The notes: generated by a model not told the origin, from the sequence alone. Positions 1 to 9,630 are shown, numbered from the stretch's first letter. The stretch is 64,000 nucleotides of DNA from Asanoa ishikariensis (GCF_900107455.1 NZ_FNQB01000001.1:62001-126000); one strand, 5' to 3'. Numbers and translations: made by a program.

Positions 1-1270
1 AGCGGGCGCCCGGCGCGTCGGCCATCTTGGGGGCGGCGGCTGCGGGGGCGGTGTTCTGCCCCAGCGACCCGACGACCGGCAGGCCGGCGACGACGGGGAG
101 CGAGCCGAGAACCGGCAGCGCCTCGTCGCGGGCACCCTCGGAACGAGCGCTCTCGTTGAGAGCGATCGCGCCACCGTCGCACTGCGCGAACGCGACAGCC
201 GCAGCACCGGCGATCGAGTTGCCGCAGACGTCGATCGGAATCTGGATCGGCGCGTACACCTGGGTGCCGTTGGCGATGCCGTAGTTGCCGGTCGTGATGA
301 CGTTGGTGCCCTCGGAGCGGGCGCTCTCGTTGACGGCGACCGCGCCACCGTCGCAAGCCGCGAACGCGACACCAGCGGCGGCGGCGATGCCGTTGCCGCA
401 GATGCTGATCGGCGCCTGGATCGGCGCGTACAGCTGGGTGCCGTTGCCGATGCCGAAGTTGTTGCCGGTGAAGAGCGTCGTGCCGCCGTTGCCGCCGTTG
501 TCACGGTGGCCACGGCCGTCGTGGTCACGGCCGTCGTGGCCACGACCGTCGTAGTCGTCGCCCTCCGCGCGAGCGCTCTCGTTGACCGCAGCCGCGCCGC
601 CGTCGCACGAGGCGAAGGCAACCGCGCCGATCAGCGGGATCGAGTTGCCGCAGATGCTGATCGGAACCTGGATCGGCGCGTAGACCTGGGTGCCGTTCAG
701 GATCCCGTAGTTGCCCGACGAGACGATGTTGGTCGCCTGGTCGTTCCAAGCACCCTTGTTCTTCTTGTGCTTCTTGCTGCCCTCGGCCATCGCGAGAGCC
801 TCGTCGGAGGCGTCCTTGTGGCTCTTGTGGTAGCCACCGTCGTTCTTGTCGCTGCTCTCGCCGCCACCGTTGACGGCCAGGGCGCCACCGTCACACGCGG
901 CGAACGCCACGCCGGCCGCGGCCGCGATGCCGTTGCCGCAGACGTCGATGACGGCCTGGATCGGCGCCACGAGCTGAGTGCCGTTGCCGATGCCGAAGTT
1001 GCCCGACGAGACGATGTTGCCGCCGCCGCCCACGCCGTTGACTGCGGCTGCGCCGCCGTCACACTGCGCGAACGCGACGCCGCCGGCGCCGGCGATGCTG
1101 TTGCCGCAGATGTCCGCGACGATCTGGATCGGCGTCACGACCTGGGTGCCGTTGCCGATGCCGAAGTTGCCGTTGGTGATGACGTCGGCCTGAGCCGCCG
1201 CCTGCGTCGCGAGCAGACCACCAGCCGCCATGACGCCAACGCTGATGGACTTGCGAACCCAAGTCTTCAT
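1..1270 (-). CDS. Chaplin-like repeat protein (3' end cut by window edge)
   Basis: 423 codons are visible from an ATG at 1270; the frame is open to the left edge. The N-terminus (Lys/Arg, then a hydrophobic stretch ending near residues 22-28, AQA-D) is a secretion signal. Five repeats of about 44 residues start near residues 35, 91, 187, 271 and 329. Each has a GNGTQ-x-x-x-PIQ core, an ICGN or VCGN Cys, and a second Cys (CDGG) 15 residues later. This spacing and the CGN motif resemble chaplins, the small hydrophobic proteins that coat aerial structures of streptomycetes. His/Asp/Lys-rich linkers (residues 140-175, 235-262) separate the repeats, and the tail after residue 380 is Ala/Pro-rich. 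Known chaplins carry one or two such domains, so five is unusual. The assignment rests on motif resemblance; a sortase signal, if any, lies outside the window. Confidence 0.75.
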   Translation of the reverse strand, partial: MKTWVRKSISVGVMAAGGLLATQAAAQADVITNGNFGIGNGTQVVTPIQIVADICGNSIAGAGGVAFAQCDGGAAAVNGVGGGGNIVSSGNFGIGNGTQLVAPIQAVIDVCGNGIAAAAGVAFAACDGGALAVNGGGESSDKNDGGYHKSHKDASDEALAMAEGSKKHKKNKGAWNDQATNIVSSGNYGILNGTQVYAPIQVPISICGNSIPLIGAVAFASCDGGAAAVNESARAEGDDYDGRGHDGRDHDGRGHRDNGGNGGTTLFTGNNFGIGNGTQLYAPIQAPISICGNGIAAAAGVAFAACDGGAVAVNESARSEGTNVITTGNYGIANGTQVYAPIQIPIDVCGNSIAGAAAVAFAQCDGGAIALNESARSEGARDEALPVLGSLPVVAGLPVVGSLGQNTAPAAAAPKMADAPGAR

Positions 1271-1522
1271 TGGGTGAAGTGACCTTTCAATAATGTCAGT
1301 AAGAGGGTGTTGCCGTGGTGTCGCTGTCCGGGCGCGACGGTGCCGTGAGGTGCCCTGACTCCGCCTGTCGACGTGCGCCCAGGTGTGGTTCGTGATGTCC
1401 GGCCAGGGTTTCGCCGCTAGTGCGAGCGGTCATCGGAATCCCTGATCTGCCGCGCTACGCGGGCCGGGTGGCCCGGTGGGGCTGGTCGGCTCCTGCCCGT
1501 CGCCGGTGCAGGTCCTTCATCA

Positions 1523-2683
1523 CTAGTCAGGTGAGACGGTCGGTTCCTCGGCGTCACGCCGCGGTACCACTGTGTCGGCCGATTTCGGCAGCAACTGGTA
1601 GGCCAGCATGCTGTCTGCGACCGACGAGGGAACGGTGGCGAACGCACCACCGCCCATCGGCGAACCCGCCGCATTGGCCGGGGTCCCCGAAGCACTGCCT
1701 TCACCCCGTGTGGGCACGGGATACGGCAGGCTGGGCGCATCGCCCTTGTTCCGGGACGACACGGTCTCGACCGCGCGTTCCGGCCGGCCGGCGTGCTGCC
1801 GGACGGTGCTCGTCTCGGTGTGAGCGGCCCGAAGTGTGGCCGGTGTGGCCGCACCCGGAGCGGTCGTGCCGGTCGTGCCGGATGACACGCCTCCGTGCAC
1901 GCCGACGAGACCGTTGGGCGTGACAACCGAGGTTGGCCGGCCGCGGGGGCCGGGCAGAGTGCCGGTCACCGTCCTGGCCACCACGCCGACCGTGCTGAAC
2001 AACGGCACCACGGCGAACCGCAGCATCGAGGTCATCGGGCGGAAGAACGCGGTGACCGGCGCGAGGGCCGGCAGGGCGACCTGAGCCACCGGGGTAAGCA
2101 GGGCGCCTGGGACGGCCAACGCTCGGGTGACCCCGAGCGGAGCGACCAGTCCGATGCCGGCCAACCCGCTGACGCGGGCTCCGGGCCGGTTCGCCGAGCG
2201 GTTCGACGACCCGTCAGGGACGCCGGCGCGGTCGGCCGTACGGACGGCGGCCTGGTCCGACCCGAGGGCCGGCGCCGCGTCCGCGATGGAGATGGAGCGT
2301 TTCGCCGTCGTACTGGGTGCGACAACGGCAACGGCGGGATCGGAGCTCACCCGCCGCATGGCGGTCCGGCCGGTCGGCACCGGCTGCTCGACGGGCGCGT
2401 GCGTCAGCACTGACGCCTTGGAGCCGTGCGTCGTTGCCGGCGCCAACGCTCCCCCGAGCAGACCTTCTGCCGTGCTCAACACCGGCTTCGCGGTTTCCAG
2501 CACGCCGCCCAGCGGCACGAGGACGGACCCCGTGCTCCGGTCGACGGGCTCCGCGGCAGCGGCTTGCGCCGCTGACGCGGAGAGCAGCCAGGCCGCCCCC
2601 GCGAGACCACCGACGACGAGCGTGCGGACCAGAACCCGGCGCGAGGTCTGGCGCTTGACGCGCGCGACTCCCGACCGAATCAT
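1523..2683 (-). CDS. Secreted protein of unknown function
   Basis: 386 residues from an ATG preceded by a GGAAGG ribosome-binding site. Residues 1-42 form a signal peptide: a basic N-region (RVKRQTSRR), a hydrophobic core and a cleavage site near AQA-AAA. The mature part is rich in Ala, Val, Pro, Thr and Ser with no Cys-rich or catalytic motif that I recognise. It includes a hydrophobic stretch near residues 180-240. It lies upstream of the chaplin-like gene on the same strand with a gap of about 250 bp, so the two may both be cell-surface proteins but are probably separate units. No family assigned. Confidence 0.6.
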   Translation of the reverse strand: MIRSGVARVKRQTSRRVLVRTLVVGGLAGAAWLLSASAAQAAAAEPVDRSTGSVLVPLGGVLETAKPVLSTAEGLLGGALAPATTHGSKASVLTHAPVEQPVPTGRTAMRRVSSDPAVAVVAPSTTAKRSISIADAAPALGSDQAAVRTADRAGVPDGSSNRSANRPGARVSGLAGIGLVAPLGVTRALAVPGALLTPVAQVALPALAPVTAFFRPMTSMLRFAVVPLFSTVGVVARTVTGTLPGPRGRPTSVVTPNGLVGVHGGVSSGTTGTTAPGAATPATLRAAHTETSTVRQHAGRPERAVETVSSRNKGDAPSLPYPVPTRGEGSASGTPANAAGSPMGGGAFATVPSSVADSMLAYQLLPKSADTVVPRRDAEEPTVSPD

Positions 2684-2824
2684 GGGCCCGCCTTCCCGCT
2701 CGCCGGTTCGTTAGCGGTGGCGGTCCGGCCTGATTTGACCGGTTATGACCGCCACTGCCTTAGGTAACGAACTGGCCTGAACGGGGTCACGCAGGTGAAT
2801 GGGAAAAAATGGTCATCTAGCCAC

Positions 2825-4162
2825 TTATCGCATGCGTGCCACGATGCCGGTGTCGTAGTCGCCGGAGCGGAACTCGGCGTTGTCCAGCAGCTCGGCGAAG
2901 AACGGCAGGTTCTGCTTCGGACCCACGATCTCGAACGCGGCGACCGCGGCCCGCGCCCGTTCGAGCGCCTGCGCCCGGTCGTCGCCATACACAACGAGCT
3001 TGGCCATCAATGAGTCGTAGAACGGTGTCACGGTCGTCCCTGCGGCGTACCCCGAGTCGACCCGGACTCCCTCGCCGGCCGGCTCGACCCAGGTGGTGAC
3101 CGCGCCGGGGCCGGGCAGGAACCGCTTCGGGTCCTCGGCGTTGATCCGCAGCTCGATCGCGTGTCCGCGGGGTGCGAGCGCGGCCGGGTCGAACGCCGGT
3201 GGCAGGCCGGACGCCACCCGTAGCTGCTCCTCGACCAGGTCGACGCCGTAGACGAGCTCGGTCACCGGGTGCTCGACCTGCAGCCGGGTGTTCATCTCCA
3301 GGAAGAAGAACTCGCCGGTCGCGGGCTCCAGCAGGCACTCGACGGTGCCCGCGTTGCGGTAGCCGACCGCCTCGCCGGCCCGCACGGCGGCGGCCAGCAG
3401 CCGGGCCCGCAGCTCCGGTGAGACCGCCGGCGACGGCGACTCCTCGGCGAGCTTCTGGTTGCGGCGCTGTACCGAGCACTCCCGCTCGCCGAGCGCCACG
3501 ACGGTGCCGTCGGCCAGGCCCAGGATCTGCACCTCGACATGGCGTACGCGGGGGAAGTAGCGCTCGATCAGCACGGCGCCGTCGCCGAACATCCGCTCGG
3601 CGAACGCGCGGACCTTGTCGTACTCGGTGCGCAGCGCGGCCTCGTCGACGGCGACGCCCATGCCCATGCCACCGCCACCCGCCGCGGCCTTCACCATCAC
3701 CGGGTAGCCGATCTCGGCGGCGGCCGACACCGCGGCGTCCACCGACGCGGCCGGGTCGGTGGTGCCGGGAGCGACCGGCACACCGGCGGCCGCCATCAGG
3801 TTGCGCGCGTTGATCTTGTCGCCCATCGCGCTGATCGCCTCGGGACTGGGACCGACCCAGATCAGGCCGGCCGCCTCGACCGCGCGGGCGAACTCGGCGT
3901 TCTCCGAGAGGAAGCCGTAGCCGGGGTGCACCGCCTGCGCGCCGGTGGTCTTCGCGGCGGCCAGGAGAGCCTCGACGTTGCGGTAGCTCTGCGCCACGCT
4001 GGCCGGACCGATCAGCACCGCCTCGTCGGCTTCCGTCACGAACGGCAGGTCCGCGTCGGCCTCGGAGTAGACGGCGATCGTGCGCACGCCGAGCCGGCGA
4101 GCGGTGCGGATCACCCGGCGGGCGATCTCGCCCCGGTTGGCGACCAGCAGAGACTCGATCAT
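2825..4162 (-). CDS. accC: Biotin carboxylase subunit (AccC-type)
   Basis: 445 residues. The ATG at 4162 is preferred over a start 9 codons upstream because GGGGAG lies 6-10 bases before it. The product has the biotin carboxylase fold: an N-terminal domain (LLVANRGEIARRVIRTARRL), an ATP-grasp domain with the glycine-rich loop KAAAGGGGMGMG near residue 160, the catalytic segment EMNTRLQVEHPVTE near residue 290, and a C-terminal domain. It would carboxylate biotin on a carrier protein using ATP and bicarbonate, supplying an acyl-CoA carboxylase. No biotin-carrier or carboxyltransferase gene is adjacent, and this protein lacks the C-terminal carrier domain of actinobacterial AccA-type subunits, so its partner must be encoded elsewhere. 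The TetR-type gene upstream may regulate it. Confidence 0.85.
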   Translation of the reverse strand: MIESLLVANRGEIARRVIRTARRLGVRTIAVYSEADADLPFVTEADEAVLIGPASVAQSYRNVEALLAAAKTTGAQAVHPGYGFLSENAEFARAVEAAGLIWVGPSPEAISAMGDKINARNLMAAAGVPVAPGTTDPAASVDAAVSAAAEIGYPVMVKAAAGGGGMGMGVAVDEAALRTEYDKVRAFAERMFGDGAVLIERYFPRVRHVEVQILGLADGTVVALGERECSVQRRNQKLAEESPSPAVSPELRARLLAAAVRAGEAVGYRNAGTVECLLEPATGEFFFLEMNTRLQVEHPVTELVYGVDLVEEQLRVASGLPPAFDPAALAPRGHAIELRINAEDPKRFLPGPGAVTTWVEPAGEGVRVDSGYAAGTTVTPFYDSLMAKLVVYGDDRAQALERARAAVAAFEIVGPKQNLPFFAELLDNAEFRSGDYDTGIVARMR

Positions 4163-4237
4163 CAGAACTCCCCTCTCGGCGGGCGACACTGCCCGCGAAC
4201 CATGTTTACCTGAGGGGTCGTTCAGCGTGGTGGCGGG

Positions 4238-4849
4238 TCAGGGTGTCGGGCGCAGGGCGGCCATCGTCGCGGCGCGGAGCAGCTCGGCGAGCCGGACGCG
4301 GTCGACCTCTCCGCCCAGGAACGGGGTGGAGTTCATCAGGCCGAACGCGGCGTGCGCCAGGGCCCGGGCCTCGGGCGCGGTGAGGTCAGGGCGGATCCGC
4401 AACAGCACCTTGACCCACTCTTCGACGTAGAGCCGCTGGAGCCGGCGGATCTGGCGGCGCGGGTCCTCCGGCAGCCGGTCGAGCTCGTGCAGGTGCAGGG
4501 CGATCACCGCGGGGTTGGCCAGCGCGAAGTCGACGTGGAACTCGACCAGCGACGGGAGGGCGGTCTCGCCCGGATGCCGTGCGACCCGCTCCCGGCCACC
4601 GGCCAGCAGCCCTTCGCTGACCGGGATCAGCGCGGCCACCAGCATGGCTTCCTTGCCGGCGAAATGGTGGTAGAGCGCGGGGCCGGTGACCCCGGCCGCG
4701 GACCCGATGTCGTCCATCGAGACGCCGTGATAGCCGCGGGAGGCGAACAGGCCGACCGCGATCTCGAGGATCTCCTCACGCCGCGACCGGCGCTTGGGCG
4801 GTGTGGACGCGGCGCTCAGGGCGGGGTCCGCTTGTTGTTCCAGCGTCAC
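4238..4849 (-). CDS. TetR-family transcriptional regulator
   Basis: 203 residues from a GTG start. Residues 22-70 form the TetR helix-turn-helix (RREEILEIAVGLFASRGYHG, then GVTGPALYHHFAGKEAML). The rest is the helical ligand-binding and dimerisation domain. It lies 75 bp upstream of the accC-like gene on the same strand and may be cotranscribed with it. The pairing suggests control of acyl-CoA or lipid metabolism, as for many actinobacterial TetR proteins beside carboxylase subunits; that is inference. A dyad 30-50 bp upstream of its start (4880-4897) is a candidate self-operator. Confidence 0.85.
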   Translation of the reverse strand: MTLEQQADPALSAASTPPKRRSRREEILEIAVGLFASRGYHGVSMDDIGSAAGVTGPALYHHFAGKEAMLVAALIPVSEGLLAGGRERVARHPGETALPSLVEFHVDFALANPAVIALHLHELDRLPEDPRRQIRRLQRLYVEEWVKVLLRIRPDLTAPEARALAHAAFGLMNSTPFLGGEVDRVRLAELLRAATMAALRPTP

Positions 4850-4879
4850 GTGGCCAGCCTAGCCAGCTGTCAAGACCAA

Positions 4880-4897
4880 CAAGATGTCGCGATCTTG
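4880..4897. promoter_or_regulatory. Candidate TetR operator dyad
   Basis: CAAGAT and ATCTTG form a perfect 6-bp inverted repeat around a 6-bp centre, in the unusually AT-rich stretch just upstream of the TetR-type gene. Position and symmetry fit an autoregulatory operator; no experimental consensus is available here. Confidence 0.4.
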
Positions 4898-4966
4898 AAT
4901 TTGGCCTAGTAATTGGGGGGGTTCTAGGGTGATTTGTCCGGCAGTTTGGCGTGCTGGACGTCACGT

Positions 4967-5869
4967 TCAGCGTTTGAGCGAGCCGGGCTTCTCGCCCTTG
5001 GCGATCGGCGACCGCACCAGATTGCCCCACTCGGTCCACGAGCCGTCGTAGTTGCGCACGTGGGTGAACCCGAGCAGGTGCTGCAACACGAACCAGGTGT
5101 GGCTGGAGCGCTCGCCGATCCGGCAGTACGCGATGACGTCGTCCCCTTCGGACAGCCCGAGCTGGTCCTCGTAGATGGCCCGCAGCTCGTCGGCCGACTT
5201 GAAGGTGCCGTCGTCGTTGGCCGCCGACTTCCACGGTTTGCTCACCGCACCCGGGATGTGCCCGCCGCGCAGCGCGCCCTCCTGCGGATAGGCCTCCATG
5301 GCCAGCAGCTTGCCCGTGTACTCGTCGGGCGAGCGCACGTCGACCAGCGGCCGGCCGGCCTGCACGTGCGCCAGCACCTGTTCGCGGAAGGCCCGGATCC
5401 GGGCGTCGTCGCGACGCGGCACCGGGTACGGGGTCGGCGCCCGGTGGGTCCGGTCCCGGGTCAGCTCCCGCCCCTCGGCGACCCACTTCTGCCGGCCGCC
5501 GTCGAGCAGCCGCACGTCCCGGTGGCCGAAAAGCGAGAACACCCAGAGGGCGTATGCCGCCCACCAGTTGAAATTGTCGCCGTAGAAGACCACGGTGTCG
5601 TCGCGGCTGATCCCCTTGGCGGCGCACAGCGCGGCGAAGCCCTCCGCGTCGACGTAGTCGCGGCTGACCTCGTCGTTGAGGTCGGTGTGCCAGTCGACCT
5701 TGATCGCGCCGGGGATGTGGCCCGACTCGTAGAGCAGCACGTCTTCGTCGGACTCGACGACCACCAGGCCGTCGCGGCCCAGGTTCTCCGCCAGCCACTC
5801 CGTGGTGACCAGGGACTGCGGGTCGGCGTACGCCTGCAGCCGAGGGTCCGGGTCCTTCGAAACGGGCAT
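4967..5869 (-). CDS. Thiosulfate/3-mercaptopyruvate sulfurtransferase (rhodanese)
   Basis: 300 residues with two rhodanese domains (about 18-140 and 160-290). The second carries the active-site loop CRIGER with the catalytic Cys at residue 249; the equivalent site in the first domain (YGDNFN) has no Cys, as is normal for tandem rhodaneses. It transfers sulfane sulfur from thiosulfate or mercaptopyruvate to an acceptor in the cytoplasm; the CRIGERS loop resembles actinobacterial CysA/SseA proteins. It follows the PLP-enzyme gene by 25 bp on the same strand, so the two are probably an operon. No signal peptide is present, although its upstream partner is predicted to be exported. Confidence 0.88.
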   Translation of the reverse strand: MPVSKDPDPRLQAYADPQSLVTTEWLAENLGRDGLVVVESDEDVLLYESGHIPGAIKVDWHTDLNDEVSRDYVDAEGFAALCAAKGISRDDTVVFYGDNFNWWAAYALWVFSLFGHRDVRLLDGGRQKWVAEGRELTRDRTHRAPTPYPVPRRDDARIRAFREQVLAHVQAGRPLVDVRSPDEYTGKLLAMEAYPQEGALRGGHIPGAVSKPWKSAANDDGTFKSADELRAIYEDQLGLSEGDDVIAYCRIGERSSHTWFVLQHLLGFTHVRNYDGSWTEWGNLVRSPIAKGEKPGSLKR

Positions 5870-5894
5870 AAGACCAACGCTATACCCGTAACTC

Positions 5895-7172
5895 TCACAC
5901 CAGGTCGCGAACGGCGCGCAGCGCCGCGTCGATGTGCTCCTCGCTGTTGGCGATGCCCGGGCCGAACCGCACGTACGTGGTCCGGTACGGCGTCGCGCTG
6001 GCCACCACCTTGGCCGCGGCGAGCCGACCCACCACCTCGTCGACCTGGAGGTTGCCGATGCGGCAACAGATCACGCCGGCGGACAACTCCGGGTCGCGCG
6101 GCGTCGCCAGCTCGACCCCGCCGATGCCGGCCAGCCCGTCCTTGAGTCGGGTGGCCAGCTCGCGGACCCGACCGGCGACCCGGTCCCGGCCGATGTTCTC
6201 GTACAGGTGGAACGCCTCGGCGAGGGCCCACCGGTGCTCGAAGCTGTGATAGCCGCCGGGCGTCGCGGCCGGGCCGGGCGGTGTCAGCGCCTTGCCCGCG
6301 GTCAGCCAGGCGACCAGGCTGCGCCCGTCGAAGGACGGCACGCTCGGCGCGAACCGGGACCAGCCGCGATCGGAGCCCCAGATCAGGCCCGTGCCGCGCG
6401 GGCCGTGCAGCCACTTGTGGCAACCGGACACGAGGAAGTCGCAGCCCAGGCTCTCGGGTGTCGCGTCGACGGCACCGAACCCGTGCACCCCGTCGACGCA
6501 GAGCAGCACGTCGCGGCCGGCCAGGGCATCGGCGATCGCCCGGATCGGCAGCCGGACCCCGGTGCTGGAGTGCACCCAGGTCACCGCGACCACCCGGGTA
6601 CGCGGCCCGACCGCGGCCGTCAGCTTGCCGACGATCTCGTCGACGGACGCCGTGGCGGGGTCGGAGTAGAGCTCGATCTGCCGGACCGCGACCCCGTCGC
6701 GCAAGGTGCGCAACCGCAACGCCTCGTGCGTCGCGTAGAAGTCGTGCTTGGTGGTCAGCACCTCGTCGCCCGCGCCGAGCCGCAGGCCGCCGTAGAGCAG
6801 ACCGAGCCCGAGCGTCGTGGAGTCGGTGAACGCCACCCGGTCGCTCCCGTTGCCGAGGTAGTTCATGACCGCGCTGGCCACCCTGCGGTCGGCTTGCGCC
6901 TCGTGCGCGTGCAGGTAGCCGATCGGGTCCCGGTCGAACCCGGCGCGGTGCTGCTCGATCGCGGCACGGACCCCGGCGGGATGCGGTGCGAAGACGAAGG
7001 TGGACAGGTGCGCCACGGTCGGGTCCAGCGCGAACTGGGCCCGGACGCTCGCCCAGTCATGCGGGTCGAACGGCGGTGTCGCGGCCGGCTCACCACCCTC
7101 ACACGCCGCGACGCCCAACAGGCCCACGGCGGCGGTGGCGCCCAGCAGACCTCGGCGGCTTAGCTGTGCCAT
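5895..7172 (-). CDS. Aminotransferase class V-fold PLP enzyme with Tat/lipoprotein signal
   Basis: 425 residues. The N-terminus has a twin-arginine motif (LSRRGLLG), a hydrophobic stretch and a lipobox-like VAAC with Cys near residue 24, followed by a Gly/Glu/Pro-rich spacer. This pattern marks Tat export and possibly lipid anchoring. The remainder is a class V aminotransferase fold of the cysteine desulfurase/isopenicillin-epimerase type, with the PLP-binding Asp in CVDGVHGFG and the Schiff-base Lys in [13 protein letters not shown] mobile catalytic Cys like that of cysteine desulfurases is not obvious. It is probably cotranscribed with the rhodanese downstream, which would suit sulfur chemistry, but the two proteins appear to sit on different sides of the membrane. 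Substrate unknown. Confidence 0.75.
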   Translation of the reverse strand: MAQLSRRGLLGATAAVGLLGVAACEGGEPAATPPFDPHDWASVRAQFALDPTVAHLSTFVFAPHPAGVRAAIEQHRAGFDRDPIGYLHAHEAQADRRVASAVMNYLGNGSDRVAFTDSTTLGLGLLYGGLRLGAGDEVLTTKHDFYATHEALRLRTLRDGVAVRQIELYSDPATASVDEIVGKLTAAVGPRTRVVAVTWVHSSTGVRLPIRAIADALAGRDVLLCVDGVHGFGAVDATPESLGCDFLVSGCHKWLHGPRGTGLIWGSDRGWSRFAPSVPSFDGRSLVAWLTAGKALTPPGPAATPGGYHSFEHRWALAEAFHLYENIGRDRVAGRVRELATRLKDGLAGIGGVELATPRDPELSAGVICCRIGNLQVDEVVGRLAAAKVVASATPYRTTYVRFGPGIANSEEHIDAALRAVRDLV

Positions 7173-7207
7173 GCGGGACAGTGAACACCGTCGAGGTCAC
7201 ACGTGGG

Positions 7208-7987
7208 TCAACCAAGCTCGCCGAACGGGGACAACTCCGGGCGCTTCGCCGTGACCAGGTCGCCCGACGAGCGGCCGGTCAGCCGACGCTTGACCCAGGG
7301 CGCGAGGTGCCGGCCGGCCCAGAGCGCGTCGGCCGCGCGGGCCTTCAGCCAGCGCGCCGACGGCAGCCACGCCTGCGGGACCAACCATTCCGGATCCGCC
7401 TGTACGCCCAGCGCGGTCAGCACATGCCCGGCGACCCGGCGGTGCCCGGCGGCCGACAGGTGCAGCCGGTCCTGGCCCCACATCACCGGGTTGTGGAACT
7501 CGTCGTCGGCGAACAGGTCGATCATGTGCGCGCCGTAGCGGTCCGCGGTCTCGCCGACGGCGCGGTTCAGGACGGCCGCCCGCGGACCGATGATCCGCTG
7601 ACCGGGCAGCCGCGAGGTGACGTCGGCGAACCGGAAGACGATGACGTCGGCACCGGTCGAGCGCAGCTCACGGACCACCGAGTCGAACCGGCCCATCAGG
7701 CTCTCCGGATCGAACGAGCGGCGCAGCACGTCGTTGCCGCCGGCGGCGAAGCTGATCAGGTCCGGCTTCATCGCCACCGCGGCCGGCACCTGCTCGTCGA
7801 CCACGTTCGGGAACAGCCGCCCCCGGATAGCCAGGTTGGCGTAGCGGAAGTCGGGCCGGTCGGCCGCCAACCGCGCCGCGACCAGGTCGGCCCACCCGCG
7901 ATAGGTGCCGTCCGGGTAGGGATCGTCCATTCCCTCGGTGAAGCTGTCCCCGACCGCTACGTAGCTACCCCAACGCACATCGCGCAT
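7208..7987 (-). CDS. SGNH/GDSL-family hydrolase
   Basis: 259 residues from the ATG at 7987; a GTG at 8014 is an alternative, and neither has a strong ribosome-binding site. Blocks of the SGNH family are present: AVGDSFTEG with nucleophile Ser15, the Gly block in YANLAIRGR, GGND near residue 93, and DRLHLSAAGHRR with the catalytic Asp and His near residue 180. The C-terminal 70 residues are basic and tryptophan-rich (RWLKARAADALWAG). Members are esterases, lipases or acyltransferases. No signal peptide is seen, so the enzyme is probably cytoplasmic. It ends 35 bp upstream of the Tat-signal PLP gene on the same strand. Confidence 0.85.
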   Translation of the reverse strand: MRDVRWGSYVAVGDSFTEGMDDPYPDGTYRGWADLVAARLAADRPDFRYANLAIRGRLFPNVVDEQVPAAVAMKPDLISFAAGGNDVLRRSFDPESLMGRFDSVVRELRSTGADVIVFRFADVTSRLPGQRIIGPRAAVLNRAVGETADRYGAHMIDLFADDEFHNPVMWGQDRLHLSAAGHRRVAGHVLTALGVQADPEWLVPQAWLPSARWLKARAADALWAGRHLAPWVKRRLTGRSSGDLVTAKRPELSPFGELG

Positions 7988-8032
7988 TCTGGCACTGACT
8001 GCAGTGAACGACACCCGTACGTGTCGGCAACA

Positions 8033-9082
8033 TCACCTCGCCACGAAGGAGACCTGGTTGTCGTCCGGTGTGGCGTCTCCGGTGGCGCCCATGGACAGGA
8101 TTCCGCCGGCCGGTCGCATGCCCCGCGGGTAGACCAGCCGCATCGTCACCGTCGTGCGGTCGCCGGGGAGCAGCGGCTTCAGCGTGACCTCGAGCCGCAG
8201 CGGCGGGTCGGCCCACTGGACGAGATCCGGGTGATCGGTGGCGGCCCCGATCATCGACCGGACCGTCATCGGGACCGGCGTCTCGAGCGTCACCTTCGCG
8301 GCGCCGAGGGTGATGGTGCCCGCGTTCTCGACCGTGAGCTCCAGGTCGCCGGCCCGGTCGCCGGCAGCGTTGCTGACCAGCCGGACCGGCTTGGCCGAGA
8401 TCCGCACGTCGTACGCCGCCGGTGGGAACGACTTCGGACCGCTGGTCTGACTGAACCCGGTGCCGTTCCACTCGTACGTCCGTCGTTGTCGCTCGGCGGT
8501 CGCGACCGCCCCGTCGCGCCAGATCACCTCGACCAGGCCAGGAGGGCCGACCTGGGTCTCGGCGATGAACGCGCCACCGACCACCGGCCGGTCCGTCACG
8601 ACCTGGCCCAACGTGGCGACCGTGCCGTCCGGCGCCCGGTGCAGGGCCAGCACCTGGTTCTCCCCAACCTGGCAGCGCAACACCACCAGAGCGTCGCCCG
8701 TGCCGTCCCGGTCGACGTCGCCGAGCGTCACCGGACCCCACCTGGCCAACTCCGGGCCCGGGTCGGACAGCCGGACGTCGCCGGCCGGGCACCCGGCGGT
8801 CTGCCAGACCGGCACGCGCACGGTCGCCGCTGTCACCTCGCCCTCGGTGAGCGGGTTGCCGGTGCGTTCGTCGGCGGGTCCCACAGGCCTGCGGTCGAAC
8901 CCGGGTTGTCCGGCGAAGGCGAACCCGCCGGCCGTCAGCACCACCGCGACGGCCGTAGCCGTGGCCGCCACCTGCCGCCGCGCGGTCTGCCGCGAGGTGG
9001 CCCGGGCCCGATCGCTCAGGTCGACGGGGCGCACCTCGTCAGCCAGGTCGGCCAGTGCGGTGCGAAGGTCGTCGGGGTTCAT
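8033..9082 (-). CDS. Membrane-anchored protein encoded with a SigE-type sigma factor
   Basis: 349 residues from the ATG at 9082, which overlaps the sigma-factor stop codon by 4 bp (translational coupling). The frame continues upstream, but that part shadows the sigma gene. Residues 1-36 are a short cytoplasmic segment, 37-58 a membrane helix, and the remainder faces outward. Residues 100-200 include a calcium-loop-like FG-GAP motif (LGDVDRDGTGDALVV), and the C-terminal half looks like a beta-rich domain. The arrangement suggests a sensor or anti-sigma partner of the adjacent factor, but the cytoplasmic part is short and lacks the zinc-binding HxxxCxxC motif of ZAS-type anti-sigma proteins. 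Confidence 0.7.
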   Translation of the reverse strand: MNPDDLRTALADLADEVRPVDLSDRARATSRQTARRQVAATATAVAVVLTAGGFAFAGQPGFDRRPVGPADERTGNPLTEGEVTAATVRVPVWQTAGCPAGDVRLSDPGPELARWGPVTLGDVDRDGTGDALVVLRCQVGENQVLALHRAPDGTVATLGQVVTDRPVVGGAFIAETQVGPPGLVEVIWRDGAVATAERQRRTYEWNGTGFSQTSGPKSFPPAAYDVRISAKPVRLVSNAAGDRAGDLELTVENAGTITLGAAKVTLETPVPMTVRSMIGAATDHPDLVQWADPPLRLEVTLKPLLPGDRTTVTMRLVYPRGMRPAGGILSMGATGDATPDDNQVSFVAR

Positions 9083-9630
9083 CGCGTTGGTCCTTTCGCG
9101 TGCACGACGTAGAGGTCGGAGAGCTCGGGCGCCACGGCGCGGAGCCTGGCCAGCGCCCGCGCGGTCTGGCTCTTCACCGTGCCGATCGAGACGCCGAGCA
9201 GGTCGGCCGCCTCGGCCTCGGTGTGGTCCTCGAAGAAGCGCAGGACGAGGACCGCCCGCTGGCGGTTGGTCAGCCGCATCAGCGCGTTGCGGAGGGTGAT
9301 CCGGACCGCGGCCTGGTTGGCGTGGTCGACGCCGGCCGCTCGGGCACGAGGCTCGGGGAGGTCGCCGGTCAGCCACTCGGGCCGCCGACCGTGCCGCCGC
9401 CACCAAGAGACCTGGAGGTGGTACATCGTGCGGCGGGTGTACGCCTCGGCGTTCTCCGACGCGTCCAACCGGCGCCACGAGCGATGCGTGCGGGCCAGTG
9501 CGGTCTGGACGAGGTCCTCGGCCAGATGCTGGTCACCGGTCAGCAGGTACGCGGATCGGAGCAGGGCCGGTGTGCGCGCCCGGACGAAGTCGTCGAACTC
9601 GTCCACCCTGGTTCCTCCTCGCGTCGTCAC
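9079..9630 (-). CDS. SigE-family ECF RNA polymerase sigma factor
   Basis: 183 residues from a GTG start. Region 2 covers residues 10-80 (FVRARTPALLRSAYLLTGD, then HLAEDLVQTALAR), and region 4 covers 110-165 (LTNRQRAVLVLRFFEDHTEA, then VSIGTVKSQTARALARLR). The sequence fits the streptomycete SigE subgroup, common in Actinomycetota and usually followed by a membrane protein gene, as here. It would direct RNA polymerase to promoters controlled by its partner. It diverges from proS, so the 85-bp gap between them must hold both promoters. Confidence 0.87.
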   Translation of the reverse strand: MTTRGGTRVDEFDDFVRARTPALLRSAYLLTGDQHLAEDLVQTALARTHRSWRRLDASENAEAYTRRTMYHLQVSWWRRHGRRPEWLTGDLPEPRARAAGVDHANQAAVRITLRNALMRLTNRQRAVLVLRFFEDHTEAEAADLLGVSIGTVKSQTARALARLRAVAPELSDLYVVHAKGPTR

